Part shown: positions 15,056 through 24,011 of the stretch, in pieces
Layout: the number at the start of each line of letters is the position of its first letter
Position numbering within the stretch: the stretch's first letter is position 1
NCBI GenBank assembly: GCA_039801365.1
Contig: JBDRUN010000005.1
Coordinates: 1-60,544, forward strand
DNA length: 60,544 bases
Origin: a candidate division WOR-3 bacterium
GTDB taxonomy: Bacteria > Hydrothermota > Tepidihabitantia > Tepidihabitantales > Tepidihabitantaceae
Reading direction: 5' to 3'
Notes under the pieces: generated by a model
Database searches by the model: none
Told to the model about the DNA's origin: nothing
The model's input: the letters and a program-made list of their open reading frames with translations, nothing else
Position numbers and translations under genes: made by a program

Positions 15056-15976
15056 ATGACGCGTTTTTTGCTGCGTGCGGTCTGTCTTGTGTTGGTCGCG
15101 CTGTTCTTTGGATTTGCACCGGCCGAGCCGACAAGCTTGTCACTTGATGGGACGGTCTCGATTCCCCGGGCGATTAACTATCAGGGCCGGCTGACCGATG
15201 AGGCCGGTAAACCGGTTAGTGGTACCAGAGACATGGTATTCCGGTTTTATGCCGAGAGGGTTGGCGGGACGCCGGTGTGGGAGGAGGGGCAGGCTGGTGT
15301 GACGGTAGCTGACGGGTTGTTCAACGTCATTCTGGGTAGCGCCAATCCGATTGCCAGCTTGCCTGCGGGTCCGGAGTGCTGGCTAGAGGTGGTGGTCCAG
15401 GGCCAGGTCATTAGTCCGCGGGTGCGGCTGGTGAGTGTGCCGTACGCGTTCGGAGCCGACGATGCCGCGAATCTCGGCAGCGTGCCAGCGGCCAGTTACG
15501 TTCGCTCCGGTACGCCGGCCGGCGGAGACCTTGCTGGAACTTATCCTGCGCCCCAGCTTGCCGCCGGAACGATCGTTGACGCGGATGTGTCGGCTTCGGC
15601 CGGCATCAGCGATACGAAACTGGCCGGGACAGGCACGTTGGTCACAAACTTCAATGCCGACAAGCTCGACGGGTTTCATGCAGCAGAGCTGACAGCCGGT
15701 GCAGGCATCAGTAAGGTTGTCCGAGGCACGGTTGATGGTGACATGTCTTCCACGGTTACCGCTAATCTGTCGTCGCCGGTGGACCCTACGAAGAGTGTGG
15801 TTCTGCTCAGGGCGGCCTGGATTACTTCGGGAGCGGCTAACATGGGTTGTGACCCGCAGGTCTATCTTGCCAACCTGACCGATACCCAGATTACAATTGG
15901 ATTTGGGTATAACTGGAATGGCAACGTTGGCAACGTTCGGACTAGGGTTAGCTACCAAGTTATTGAGTATCGTTAG
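15056..15976 (+). CDS. Secreted tail-fibre-like protein, 306 aa
   Basis: The frame is open from 14909, but ATG at 15056 is chosen. It has GGAGG 6 bases upstream and begins a clear signal peptide (MTRFLLRAVCLVLVALFFGF). After cleavage comes a domain beginning INYQGRLTDEAGKPVSGT (about residues 35-125), common in secreted proteins of Bacteroidota and candidate phyla. A glycine/alanine-rich fibre segment follows (GGDLAGTYPAPQLAAGTI, about 165) of the type seen in phage tail fibres and surface proteins, then a small C-terminal beta domain. It lacks the VYFVR-type sorting tail. It is probably a surface or extracellular structural protein; the role is unknown. Confidence 0.75.
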   Translation: MTRFLLRAVCLVLVALFFGFAPAEPTSLSLDGTVSIPRAINYQGRLTDEAGKPVSGTRDMVFRFYAERVGGTPVWEEGQAGVTVADGLFNVILGSANPIASLPAGPECWLEVVVQGQVISPRVRLVSVPYAFGADDAANLGSVPAASYVRSGTPAGGDLAGTYPAPQLAAGTIVDADVSASAGISDTKLAGTGTLVTNFNADKLDGFHAAELTAGAGISKVVRGTVDGDMSSTVTANLSSPVDPTKSVVLLRAAWITSGAANMGCDPQVYLANLTDTQITIGFGYNWNGNVGNVRTRVSYQVIEYR

Positions 15977-16137
15977 GCGACACGGTTCGGTCTTCAGCCG
16001 GGGCCAGTACGAGCGGGCATTACCGGCAGGATAGTAGCGGCGGGGCACGACAGTATCAGCGAGCAGGATTGAGTCTGTCCAGGTAACCAGGATAGAGGAT
16101 TGCGGGCTGGTTTCGCGATGTGGTTCTGTTCCTACTC

Positions 16138-17385
16138 CTACCGGTTCCAGCCGTCTGGTAGCCGGACTTCGTAGGCGTCGGTGTAGTCCGGTTTGTACAA
16201 GCCCCAGTTTGAGCCATAGATAATCCGCGTGCCAGCTTGGTTGATGCTGGCATAGGCTTCCGCAAAGTAGTTTGAAACTGGGTGCTTTCCGGTGTAGCAA
16301 TGGGTACCGGCCACCTTGACGATTCTCGGGTTATCTTTGAGTTCGAGCATGAATAAAAGGTTGTCCATCCAGGAGTGGGTCTGGCCGGCCGGCGGGTTTT
16401 CCGCACCGTAGGTGGAGACAAGGACCCAGCCTGGTACTTGAGAGCAGTTGCCGGAGAAGTGTAAGCCGATGTCGGTGTTAGTGCTGAATGGTATCTCGAT
16501 CAGAGGCGTTTCTGCGCCGGTTTCAAGGTCGGCCATTGCAATCCAGTCCGTGGCGTTGTTTTGGTACACCATGACGTCCCGACCGTCGGCGGTCTGGGCC
16601 AGGTCCATGTGGCCGTTGGCTCCGGCCGGCAAGTCCAGGGCTGTGCTGAAGTCCGGGCTGAATATCTGGGCCGGTCTTGATTCGTAGCCGATGACGCAGT
16701 GCCGGCCAGACATGTCCATGCTGACCCAGTTCAATGTTTCAGGGAAGCTGGTCTTGGATCCAATGATGCAGTCGAGTTGCCGGTCATAGACGACCACGGC
16801 CAGGACGTTGTCCAGGGAATCTTCAATGATGAAACACCAGAACCGGCGATCAAGGGATGCGTCGCCTTCGGTCTTGGTCGTGATGGCTTGGCAGCCAGGG
16901 TATTCGGTGCGGAAGTCGTGCACCAGATTTGAGCTTGCCGTTGCTATGTCGTAGCGGCGCAGCTCGGTCGCATGCAGGTAGTAGAACGCATTGGAATCGG
17001 CCGGATCCCAGCGGGGCTCTGGTTCTTCGATACTGCCAAGGTTCTCAAGATGGCTGATGGTTGCGAGGGCGACCCGGTCGTAAAGGTACCATTCGCCGTC
17101 GTTGCTCCTTAGTACGAGATAGCGTCCGCTTGAGTTTTCCGCATCAGCTCTTGCGTATTCGTTCTGGATGCCCGGGCCCGAGTAGCCGTCTATGTTCTTG
17201 TCGGTCAGGCGTATCACCGTTGAGCCGTAGAGCGAGGCAGTGAATGGCACGCCCCTGGCTGGTAGGGATAATTTCTGGTTCTGGCATCCGGTGAATGCGA
17301 GTAGGGTCGCGAGCACTAAGGGTTGGCAGATGCGGGTCACGGTTTTCACGTTTCTTTCGTTGGTTGTCGAGCGTCTTGTGGTCAT
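16138..17385 (-). CDS. Lipoprotein with WD40-like propeller, 415 aa
   Basis: The N-terminus has a signal sequence ending in a lipobox-like LLAFTGC (Cys at about residue 34), so the protein is probably a lipoprotein. The remainder looks like an open beta-propeller with repeated short strands and D-rich turns (for example YLVLRSNDGEWYLYD and FYYLHATELRRYDIA), resembling TolB/WD40-like proteins. No catalytic motif is visible. The ATG at 17385 stands 8 bases after a -10-like CATAGT (with TTGACT 16 bases further up), so it could be leaderless; ATG further in has no better support. It diverges from the DUF559 gene. Confidence 0.75.
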   Translation of the reverse strand: MTTRRSTTNERNVKTVTRICQPLVLATLLAFTGCQNQKLSLPARGVPFTASLYGSTVIRLTDKNIDGYSGPGIQNEYARADAENSSGRYLVLRSNDGEWYLYDRVALATISHLENLGSIEEPEPRWDPADSNAFYYLHATELRRYDIATASSNLVHDFRTEYPGCQAITTKTEGDASLDRRFWCFIIEDSLDNVLAVVVYDRQLDCIIGSKTSFPETLNWVSMDMSGRHCVIGYESRPAQIFSPDFSTALDLPAGANGHMDLAQTADGRDVMVYQNNATDWIAMADLETGAETPLIEIPFSTNTDIGLHFSGNCSQVPGWVLVSTYGAENPPAGQTHSWMDNLLFMLELKDNPRIVKVAGTHCYTGKHPVSNYFAEAYASINQAGTRIIYGSNWGLYKPDYTDAYEVRLPDGWNR

Positions 17386-17392
17386 GACTGCA

Positions 17393-17420
17393 ACTATGCC
17401 GTAATCGGGGTCAAAGTCAA
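17393..17420 (-). promoter_or_regulatory. Promoter of the lipoprotein gene
   Basis: Minus strand TTGACT (17420-17415), 16-base spacer, CATAGT (17398-17393). Transcription would start almost at the ATG at 17385. Confidence 0.4.
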
Positions 17421-17449
17421 CGTCCGCGGACGGGCCAAGGACTGCTGTC

Positions 17450-17479
17450 TTGACTCTTGTAGCTGCACGGAGTTAGAAT
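17450..17479 (+). promoter_or_regulatory. Promoter of the DUF559 gene
   Basis: TTGACT (17450-17455), 18-base spacer, TAGAAT (17474-17479). The ATG at 17485 is 6 bases after the -10 element, so the message is probably leaderless. Confidence 0.5.
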
Positions 17480-17484
17480 GAACC

Positions 17485-18237
17485 ATGTCGCGGCGTCAAT
17501 CCTGGGGAAGGTTCCGCGTGCCTGAGAAGGAGACACTGGCCTTGGTTGCAGTTATCACCCGTCGCAAGGACTGGGAGATACTCAAACGCCAGCACTGGTA
17601 CCGGATTCCGGTGCAGAGTGCGCCGGAAGGTGTTGAGGATATCAGGTTCATCGCCTGGTATCAGACCGCGGCGTTCGGACCAGACCGTTGGCAGGTCAAG
17701 TGGTACGCCAAGGTGCGCGGTGTGCACCGGGCCCGGCGCATTGCTCTTCTGCCGGACGAGCCGTTGAGTCCCCGGGCTCAGGATGAGTACTACCGGGTCA
17801 GTGTTGATGACCTTCTGCTTCTGCCGCATCCGATACCGAGCCGGAGGATGCGCAGAATCGTGTTCATCCCGACTAGTCTGGAACGGTTGTTTATGGCCGA
17901 GGAAATCAATGACCTTTTTCGGACCAGTCCGATTGAGGACCGGCTTTACTTCCGGCTGCGTGAACTCGGATATGAGCCGGAGCGGCAGTTTCTCGTGCGA
18001 GAGTCAGGCAGGGGTTACTTGCTTGACATGGCACTTCTTACGGCCGACTCAAAGCTGGCCATTGAGTGCGATGGTGAGCGGTATCATGCCGGCCGCGAGA
18101 AGGCAGCCTGCGACCGGCAGAAGGACAACGCGCTGGCTGCGGCAGGCTGGCGCATCGTGCGTTTTTCTGGGTCGGAGATTGTTGGTAATACTGCTGAGTG
18201 CGTCCGGGTTGTGAGGCGCGCGGCAAGGTCGGTCTGA
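17485..18237 (+). CDS. DUF559 / Vsr-like endonuclease-fold protein, 250 aa
   Basis: The C-terminal 100 residues match the DUF559 family, related to the very-short-patch repair nuclease fold. LDMALLTADSKLAIECDGERYH (about residues 175-196) gives the D...ExD/E motif, and DNALAAAGWRIVRFSGSEI (about 210-230) is the typical ending. The N-terminal 130 residues are a basic domain I do not recognise. It is likely a DNA-acting nuclease or a nuclease-fold protein; activity is not proven by the motif. There is no ribosome-binding site before the ATG, which fits the leaderless promoter immediately upstream. Confidence 0.8.
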   Translation: MSRRQSWGRFRVPEKETLALVAVITRRKDWEILKRQHWYRIPVQSAPEGVEDIRFIAWYQTAAFGPDRWQVKWYAKVRGVHRARRIALLPDEPLSPRAQDEYYRVSVDDLLLLPHPIPSRRMRRIVFIPTSLERLFMAEEINDLFRTSPIEDRLYFRLRELGYEPERQFLVRESGRGYLLDMALLTADSKLAIECDGERYHAGREKAACDRQKDNALAAAGWRIVRFSGSEIVGNTAECVRVVRRAARSV

Positions 18238-18243
18238 GAACGG

Positions 18244-18645
18244 TCAGTTGCTGTTGCTGGGCTGTTTTCTGCCAGCCCCGGGCTGGGCCGGGTTGGTCTT
18301 GTTCCCGGCCGGCTCCAAGCAGCGTCGTGCGGCAAAGGCGAAGGCAAGGAAGTAATTTCGCCATAGCTGGTCGGACGAGCCGAATCGGTTGTCCGAATAG
18401 AAGTAGTCAGTAAGTGCTTCTTTCAGCCGCGCAAGTTCGCGAAGGCGGCTCTTGTTCTTGGGGTCGGCGATGGTGAGGTACATGAGCTCGAGCACCCGTT
18501 CGATTGCTTTTGTCGCGTATTCCGGGTTCTTCTTTTCTTTCCAGAGGATGGCCCTTTCGACCTCGCTGCCGATGTTCGCCAGTTGCTCTACCAGGTCTAG
18601 TTCCTGCCAGCGGCCGGCAGCCAGTTCTTTATGCTGAAAGTTCAT
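18244..18645 (-). CDS. Hypothetical helical protein, 133 aa
   Basis: The ATG at 18645 overlaps the stop of the DUF5674 gene as ATGA, so the two are coupled. The protein is helical (WQELDLVEQLANIGSEVERA, LKEALTDYFYSDNRFGSSDQ) with a Pro/Gly/Asn-rich tail. I recall very similar small proteins in many candidate-phylum genomes without an assigned function. No membrane segment is present. It lies convergent with the DUF559 gene. Confidence 0.7.
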   Translation of the reverse strand: MNFQHKELAAGRWQELDLVEQLANIGSEVERAILWKEKKNPEYATKAIERVLELMYLTIADPKNKSRLRELARLKEALTDYFYSDNRFGSSDQLWRNYFLAFAFAARRCLEPAGNKTNPAQPGAGRKQPSNSN

Positions 18646-18983
18646 CCTTTTAGGAGGTCTCTGACTATCTGGATAATGGCTTGGCGCGTCTGCGGGTCGT
18701 CCACGTTCCGGGTGTAATTGCCCTGCCAGGGTCTGATGTTGATGAGCGAGTCGAACTCGATTAGTTCATCCGGCGCGGCTTGCGGGTAGATGTTGATGCC
18801 CCAGAGGTTCTCTTGTCTGGAGCCGTCCGACAGGAGAAGCGCTTCTTCGTCGGAGTGCAGTTCTCCGTTCACTGCCATTATCCGTCGCTCGACGTCAACA
18901 ACGGCTTTGACCAGATTGCCAAAGGTGCGCTTGGCCATTTCTTGAAGTTGAGCAGGCGTTATGCGGTCTCTTACGATCAGCAT
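18642..18983 (-). CDS. DUF5674 family protein, 113 aa
   Basis: The open frame continues far upstream inside valS, but the family-like N-terminus starts at ATG 18983 (MLIVRDRITPAQLQEMAKR). Family-like segments are LVKAVVDVERRIMAVNGELH, SDEEALLLSDGSRQENLWGIN and IEFDSLINIRPWQGN, consistent with DUF5674. It is a small cytoplasmic protein whose function is not known. There is no obvious ribosome-binding site. It is followed in an ATGA overlap by the 133-aa gene and is divergent from valS. Confidence 0.8.
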   Translation of the reverse strand: MLIVRDRITPAQLQEMAKRTFGNLVKAVVDVERRIMAVNGELHSDEEALLLSDGSRQENLWGINIYPQAAPDELIEFDSLINIRPWQGNYTRNVDDPQTRQAIIQIVRDLLKG

Positions 18984-19060
18984 CAGGTTCAGAATAGAGC
19001 GAACCGGTGCCGGGTCAAGGGTAGCCCCGAGTGCTAAGCGCCGGGTGTCATGACCCCGAA

Positions 19061-19088
19061 TTGACAGGGTAGGGCATGGTTTTATAAT
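19061..19088 (+). promoter_or_regulatory. Promoter of valS
   Basis: TTGACA (19061-19066), 16-base spacer, TATAAT (19083-19088), a full consensus. The valS ATG is only 8 bases after the -10 box. Confidence 0.65.
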
Positions 19089-19095
19089 TCCCCGC

Positions 19096-21747
19096 ATGTC
19101 GGACAGTGCTCTTTCTGACTTTCCATCCAGGTACGACCCCAAGCCGGTTGAGGAGAAGTGGTACCGATTCTGGGAGGAGCAGGGTTTCTTTACCGCTGAT
19201 GCGAAGTCGCCCAAGCCAAAGTATTCAATCGTTATTCCGCCACCGAATGTGACCGGTTCTCTGCACATGGGGCACGCACTGGATAATGCGCTGCCCGACA
19301 TGCTTATCCGGCAGAAGAAGATGCAGGGGTTTGAGACTTTGTGGCTGCCCGGGACCGACCATGCGGGCATCGGCACTCAGGTGAAGGTGGAGCGGATGCT
19401 GGCTGAGGAAGGTTTGACCCGGTTTGACCTGGGCCGGGAGGGATTTCTGAAGCGAGCCTGGGAATGGAAGGAGCGTTACGGCGGCGAAATCATCAAACAA
19501 CTAAGGCGGCTGGGCTGCTGTCTGGACTGGACCAGGCTTCGGTTCACGATGGATGAGATGCTGTCGCGCGCAGTGCGTGAGGCGTTTGTGCGGTATTACG
19601 AGAAGGGGCTTATCTACCGGGGATTGAGGATCGTGAACTGGTGTCCGAGATGCGGCACCGCGGTGTCGGACCTGGAGGTGAAGTTCAGGGAGGAAACGTC
19701 GTCTTTGTGGTACATCAGGTACCCGGTTGTCGAGCACGAACGGACCGGTTGCAGGTGGGTGGTGGTGGCGACAACAAGGCCGGAGACGATGCTTGGGGAT
19801 ACCGCGGTCGCGGTGAACCCGAAGGACAAGCGGTATCAGGACCTGGTCGGCCAGATGCTCGAGCTGCCTTTGACCGGTCGCAAGGTCCCGGTCATTGCGG
19901 ATGCGGCGGTCGAAATGGAGTTAGGGACCGGCGCAGTTAAGGTTACGCCGGCCCATGACCCGGTTGACTTTGACATCGGCGAGCGGCACAGACTGGAGCG
20001 CATCAATGTCATTGGCGAGGACGCCAGGATGACAGATAGGGTGCCAGAGAAGTATCGCGGTCTATCGCGCGAGGAGTGCCGCACGCGGGTGGTTGAAGAC
20101 CTCAATGCCCAGGGGCTTTTGGAGAAGATTGAGCCGCACTTGCATTCGGTTGGAACATGCGACCGATGTGAGACAGTCATCGAGCCGCTGGCTTCAATGC
20201 AATGGTGGGTGAAGATGAAACCACTGGCCGGGCCGGCAATCGAAGTGGTGCGGGACGGCAGGGTGAAGTTCTTTCCGGAGCGTTGGACTAAGGTGTATTT
20301 GGACTGGATGGAGAACATCCGCGACTGGTGCATCTCGCGGCAGTTGTGGTGGGGACATCGGATTCCGGTATGGTACTGCGGCTGCGGGGAGACAATCGTC
20401 AGCCGCCAGGACCCGAGTGTGTGTCCGAAGTGTGGCAGCAAGGACCTGCGGCAGGATGAGGACGTACTTGATACGTGGTTCTCGTCGGCACTCTGGCCGT
20501 TCTCGACCATGGGCTGGCCAGAAGAAACACCGGACCTGGCTAAGTTCTATCCGACTGATTTTCTCACTACTGACCCGGACATCATTTTCCGCTGGGAAGC
20601 GAGGATGATATTCTCGGCCCTCGAGTTCACTGGCAAGATTCCGTTCGAGGACGTGTACATTCATTCGACCGTACTGGACAAGACTGGTGCCAGGATGAGC
20701 CGTTCCAAGGGCATCGGTGTTGACCCATTGGTGATATTCGACAAGTACGGAACCGATGCCGCACGGTTCACGATTGCCTATCTTGAGACTCAGTCACAGA
20801 GCTACCGGCTGTGGGACGAGCGGTTTGAGCTGGGCCGCAATTTTGCGAACAAGGTGTGGAACGCGTGCCGGCTGGTTGCGCCGTTTATTGGCAGGGGGGG
20901 AGACTTGCAGTTGGAGCGACGAACCGCGGTGGACAACTGGATAAGGGCGAAGTTCAATGCCGCCCTGGCCAGGTTCAACGAAAGTATGGCGCGCTACACA
21001 TTTTCGGTCGCAGCCCAGACCATGTACGATTTCTTCTGGCACGAGTTGTGTGACTGGTATCTTGAGTTTGCAAAGGTAAGAATGAAGTCCGGCGACGGAG
21101 CAGTGAGGCAGACTCTGCGCGACGTGTTCCGGGGTACACTGCAGCTCTTGCACCCGATAATGCCGTTCATCACCGAGGAGCTGTGGCAGAGACTGGGATT
21201 CGGCGGTCAAGCGACAGAGTCTCGAGGCCGTTCCATTCTGCAGTCAAAGTGGCCGGAGCCGCTGGCAGTGGATGAGACCGAGACCGGTCTGGTCGAGGCG
21301 ATGCGGGAATTGGTGGCGGCGGTGCGTAACATCCGCTCGGAAATGGCGGTGCCGGCCAAGGTGCCGGTGCGGTGTATTGTGAACACGGCAGATACCAGGC
21401 TGGCCCGGTTTCTGGAGGAGAATGTCGGGCTGGTGCGACAGCTTGTCCTAGTTTCCGATTTGGAGTTTTCTGCCGAACGGCCGAGGCAGTCGTCGCTTGC
21501 GGTCATACCGGGCGGCGAAGTGTATGTGCCGCTTGCCGGCGTGGTTGATTTTGAGCGCGAGTTGGACCGAATCGAGAAAGAGGCCGCGAAACTGAGGCAG
21601 GCAATAGCGGCAATTGATGCCAAGTTCGCAAATCCGAACTTCGAACAGCGGGCCAGACCAGAAGTGGTTGAGGGCGAGCGGCTGCGCCGGCAGGAGTTGG
21701 CCGACAAGCTGGGCCGGCTGGAGCGGCAGCTTGAGGCACTGAGATGA
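19096..21747 (+). CDS. valS: Valyl-tRNA synthetase, 883 aa
   Basis: A class I aminoacyl-tRNA synthetase that charges tRNA-Val. It has IPPPNVTGSLHMGHAL with the HIGH-type signature at residues 57-60. The editing (CP1) domain contains TTRPETMLGDTAV and paired CxxC zinc-like motifs (CPRCG, CPKCG). The KMSKS-type loop is ARMSRSKG near residue 535. The anticodon-binding domain is followed by a C-terminal coiled coil (VVDFERELDRIEKEAAKLRQ) typical of ValS. Length is normal. The ATG at 19096 has no ribosome-binding site but stands 8 bases after a consensus TATAAT, so the message is probably leaderless. The next three genes may be co-transcribed up to the terminator at 23658. Confidence 0.97.
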   Translation: MSDSALSDFPSRYDPKPVEEKWYRFWEEQGFFTADAKSPKPKYSIVIPPPNVTGSLHMGHALDNALPDMLIRQKKMQGFETLWLPGTDHAGIGTQVKVERMLAEEGLTRFDLGREGFLKRAWEWKERYGGEIIKQLRRLGCCLDWTRLRFTMDEMLSRAVREAFVRYYEKGLIYRGLRIVNWCPRCGTAVSDLEVKFREETSSLWYIRYPVVEHERTGCRWVVVATTRPETMLGDTAVAVNPKDKRYQDLVGQMLELPLTGRKVPVIADAAVEMELGTGAVKVTPAHDPVDFDIGERHRLERINVIGEDARMTDRVPEKYRGLSREECRTRVVEDLNAQGLLEKIEPHLHSVGTCDRCETVIEPLASMQWWVKMKPLAGPAIEVVRDGRVKFFPERWTKVYLDWMENIRDWCISRQLWWGHRIPVWYCGCGETIVSRQDPSVCPKCGSKDLRQDEDVLDTWFSSALWPFSTMGWPEETPDLAKFYPTDFLTTDPDIIFRWEARMIFSALEFTGKIPFEDVYIHSTVLDKTGARMSRSKGIGVDPLVIFDKYGTDAARFTIAYLETQSQSYRLWDERFELGRNFANKVWNACRLVAPFIGRGGDLQLERRTAVDNWIRAKFNAALARFNESMARYTFSVAAQTMYDFFWHELCDWYLEFAKVRMKSGDGAVRQTLRDVFRGTLQLLHPIMPFITEELWQRLGFGGQATESRGRSILQSKWPEPLAVDETETGLVEAMRELVAAVRNIRSEMAVPAKVPVRCIVNTADTRLARFLEENVGLVRQLVLVSDLEFSAERPRQSSLAVIPGGEVYVPLAGVVDFERELDRIEKEAAKLRQAIAAIDAKFANPNFEQRARPEVVEGERLRRQELADKLGRLERQLEALR

Positions 21748-21815
21748 TACGTTTGGCCGCAGCCATCACTATCCTTGCTGCTTCAGAGGTCAGAAAGTGA
21801 TGATTGGAGACTAGT

Positions 21816-22376
21816 ATGAAGGGCTTTGCAAGCTGGCTGGGCTGGGTGTTCTTCCTGGTTGCAATCGGCGCCGGGCTGGTGTTCTATAACCTGGCATATG
21901 TGCCCCAGCGTCAGCGGTTACTCAGGCAGGAGCAGGAAATCAGAATGTGGACCAACGAGGTACAAACCCTCGCAGCAAAGGTCAAAGAGCTTGAGACTCA
22001 GCCTGACGTTCCATATTTTACAGTGTTCACGTTTGACGAACTTTTCTTGGGGCCAGAGAGCTTCACGATTACCAAGCAGGGCGAGACTGCACTCCAGCAG
22101 TGCGTTGCCAGATTACAGGAGGTGAAGGGTACGATTGAGGTGACCGGCCATACCGATAACACACCGGTGCCGGCCGCGCTCCGGAATCAGTTTGTCTCGA
22201 ACTGGGAGTACGGAGCAGCACGGGCTGCGGCAGTGGTGAAGTTGCTTGTCGGCTGGGGTGTTGCGGCCGAGCGATTCGTAGTACGGAGTTGCGGCGCAAC
22301 CCGACCTCGGGATGATAACAGTACGGCCGAAGGCAGGCAGCGCAACCGCCGGGTCGAGATTGTGGTCCGGAAGTGA
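21816..22376 (+). CDS. OmpA/MotB-like peptidoglycan-binding protein, 186 aa
   Basis: ATG at 21816 follows GGAG at 6 bases. Residues 7-27 form one transmembrane helix (WLGWVFFLVAIGAGLVFYNL). A short coiled coil follows (about 30-65), then an OmpA-C domain (about 75-186) with VTGHTDNTPVP, the NWEYGAARAAAVVKLL helix and GRQRNRRVEIVV at the end, the residues that hold peptidoglycan diaminopimelate in this family. It is anchored in the inner membrane with the domain in the periplasm, like MotB or a gliding/cell-envelope factor, but no partner MotA/ExbB is nearby. It ends in a GTGA overlap with the next gene. Confidence 0.88.
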   Translation: MKGFASWLGWVFFLVAIGAGLVFYNLAYVPQRQRLLRQEQEIRMWTNEVQTLAAKVKELETQPDVPYFTVFTFDELFLGPESFTITKQGETALQQCVARLQEVKGTIEVTGHTDNTPVPAALRNQFVSNWEYGAARAAAVVKLLVGWGVAAERFVVRSCGATRPRDDNSTAEGRQRNRRVEIVVRK

Positions 22377-22948
22377 ACAGTAGACCCCGGGCTGGACATA
22401 ATACCGAGGCAGAGAGCAAGCGAAGGTCTACGGATGTGAGATACAGGGACACAGAGCGTACGGTTGTTGGTCTAGTAGCGTTCAGTCTACTCTTGGTCGG
22501 TGCGCCGACCGGAGTTACGTACGGTGAACTGCTCGGGACAGAAAAATCGGATGCGCCAGTTGTGGAATCAGTGTCAGTTACGGTCAAACCGGCACCAGCT
22601 CCTGAGAAGTCGCCCGGCACGGCGGTGCTGCTTTCGGCCGTGTTTCCGGGTGGTGGCCAGGTGTATACCGGCAACTGGTGGAAGGCGTGCCTAATTGCTC
22701 CGGCTGAAGTCACGCTGGCCGCGCTTACGGTCCGCGACCACATTGATGCAACGCAGGCGCTTGCGGCCGGGAACGAGGCAGAGTATGTCAGGCTCCGCAA
22801 CCGACGAAATGCGTTCGGGTGGTGGACCGGTGCGGTGCTGGCTTTCTCGATGGCCGACGCTTATGTGTCGGCCCAGATGTACGGTTTTGACCAACAGATG
22901 AAGTTCACTCTTGGCCCGATGCGTGTCGGCATCGTCGCCGGTTTCTAG
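22373..22948 (+). CDS. DUF5683 domain membrane protein, 191 aa
   Basis: GTG at 22373 overlaps the stop of the OmpA-like gene (GTGA). After an N-terminal hydrophobic stretch (VVGLVAFSLLLVGAPTGV), which may be a signal or anchor, and a Pro/Val linker, residues about 80-185 match the DUF5683 pattern: SPGTAVLLSAVFPGGGQVYTG, then two hydrophobic helices and FGWWTGAVLAFSMADAYVSA. Members occur widely as small envelope proteins of unknown function. Coupling to the OmpA-like gene suggests a joint role in the cell envelope. Confidence 0.75.
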   Translation: MNSRPRAGHNTEAESKRRSTDVRYRDTERTVVGLVAFSLLLVGAPTGVTYGELLGTEKSDAPVVESVSVTVKPAPAPEKSPGTAVLLSAVFPGGGQVYTGNWWKACLIAPAEVTLAALTVRDHIDATQALAAGNEAEYVRLRNRRNAFGWWTGAVLAFSMADAYVSAQMYGFDQQMKFTLGPMRVGIVAGF

Positions 22949-22977
22949 AATGGTTATGAGCCGTAAAGGCTCGATAG

Positions 22978-23649
22978 ATGGTACCACGGACTAACATGAC
23001 TTGTGCGATTGCGGGACGGTTCAATGGTGACGTTCTGGCTGCAGTCTGTAAGGAGCTTGCCGCCAATCTGGACCAGTCAGGCCCGGAGAGTTGCGGTGTG
23101 GCGTACTGCTACGGAAACCGGCTGGAGGCAGTGCAGGCAGGCCGGACCCATGGTGGTGGGCTTGACCTTGCGATTCTGGCTGAGCTCAAGACTGACATGG
23201 CAACTCTCTCGTTGAACCGGTCCGGCGTGGTGCAGCCGTGGATTCGGCGGGAACAAGGCCGGGCATGGGGGTTTGCGTGTGAGGGTGAGATTCCAGAGCC
23301 GGACAAGCTGAGTATCGGCGACCGGTTGCCGAGTCTGTACCGACCAGAGGAGAAGCTGTTTCTGCACCTTGTTAGTAAGCTCAACCCAGACGACCCGGTC
23401 GGTTCAGTTGAAGCCAGCCTGCCTTTTGGTCTTGTCCAGCCACGATTCTATCTTATTAACTCCGAGATGCTCGTGGTTGGCAGCGGTGCACTGGCGTCCG
23501 GGTCTGATTCAGGGCTTTGGTTCGGACGTGCCCAGCTAGTTCGGGCTATCTCGCCAGTCCGGTTCAGCTCGATAACTGGAATGCAATGGGAGCGTATCCA
23601 AGAGCGGTCAGTTGTTGCACTCACCAGGGTCAGACGTGCCCTGTCTTAG
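22978..23649 (+). CDS. Putative class II glutamine-amidotransferase-like protein, 223 aa
   Basis: The N-terminus (MTCAIAGRFNGDV from ATG at 22996, or six residues longer from 22978) resembles class II amidotransferase-like domains, which begin with a catalytic Cys followed by a short beta strand and Gly. ESCGVAYCYGNRLEAVQAG and WGFACEGEIPEPDKL are compatible with that fold. In active enzymes the Cys directly follows Met, whereas here a Thr intervenes, so activity is doubtful. No synthase domain is attached. It is the last gene before a strong terminator and may be in the valS transcript. Confidence 0.5.
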   Translation: MVPRTNMTCAIAGRFNGDVLAAVCKELAANLDQSGPESCGVAYCYGNRLEAVQAGRTHGGGLDLAILAELKTDMATLSLNRSGVVQPWIRREQGRAWGFACEGEIPEPDKLSIGDRLPSLYRPEEKLFLHLVSKLNPDDPVGSVEASLPFGLVQPRFYLINSEMLVVGSGALASGSDSGLWFGRAQLVRAISPVRFSSITGMQWERIQERSVVALTRVRRALS

Positions 23650-23657
23650 CGAAAATG

Positions 23658-23695
23658 ACCCTCGAGCCGCCGGGGGAGCCAGCTCGAGGGTTTTT
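23658..23695. terminator. Rho-independent terminator
   Basis: ACCCTCGAGC (23658-23667) pairs with GCTCGAGGGT (23682-23691), followed by TTTTT on the plus strand. It terminates the plus-strand gene ending at 23649. The stem starts with A-rich sequence, so it may also act on the opposite strand. Confidence 0.85.
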
Positions 23696-24011
23696 CTCCA
23701 CCCCCTGCCTATTCCGTAGTCTGACCGGGCGGTCAGACTAGGCCCCTCAATGCCTAGAGCTGTGGCGGACGGACGGTTCGGCCCGCACGAGCCGCTCCCC
23801 GGTAGCTTAGGGTTGGCAGGAAGGTGCATGTCCGTGCTGTTGCATGGTATGTGCCGGCTGCGGAAAGTGTAGATGGTGTGTCTTGGATGTTGAACAACCG
23901 GCAGTTAGACCGACCGACGACAAAGAGGCAGCTTGCGCGGTCGTGTGCGACCGAGTCAGGTGGCTGGTGATTACCTAGGCTAACTTATTGAACTACTGAC
24001 AAGAAACTGAG
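23696..24011. other. Convergent intergenic region
   Basis: This lies between the plus-strand gene and pilT (minus). It holds a perfect 10-base inverted repeat TAGTCTGACC-GGGC-GGTCAGACTA at 23717-23740. No gene or tRNA could be recognised in the rest. Confidence 0.5.
23717..23740. repeat. Perfect inverted repeat
   Basis: Ten-base arms with a GGGC loop directly after the terminator. It is possibly a second terminator hairpin (no T-run) or a protein-binding site. Confidence 0.6.

Noticed and set aside
18984-19376. Long N-terminal extension of the DUF5674 frame
   Set aside because: It runs antisense through valS and is not part of the family; the family start MLIVRD fits ATG 18983.
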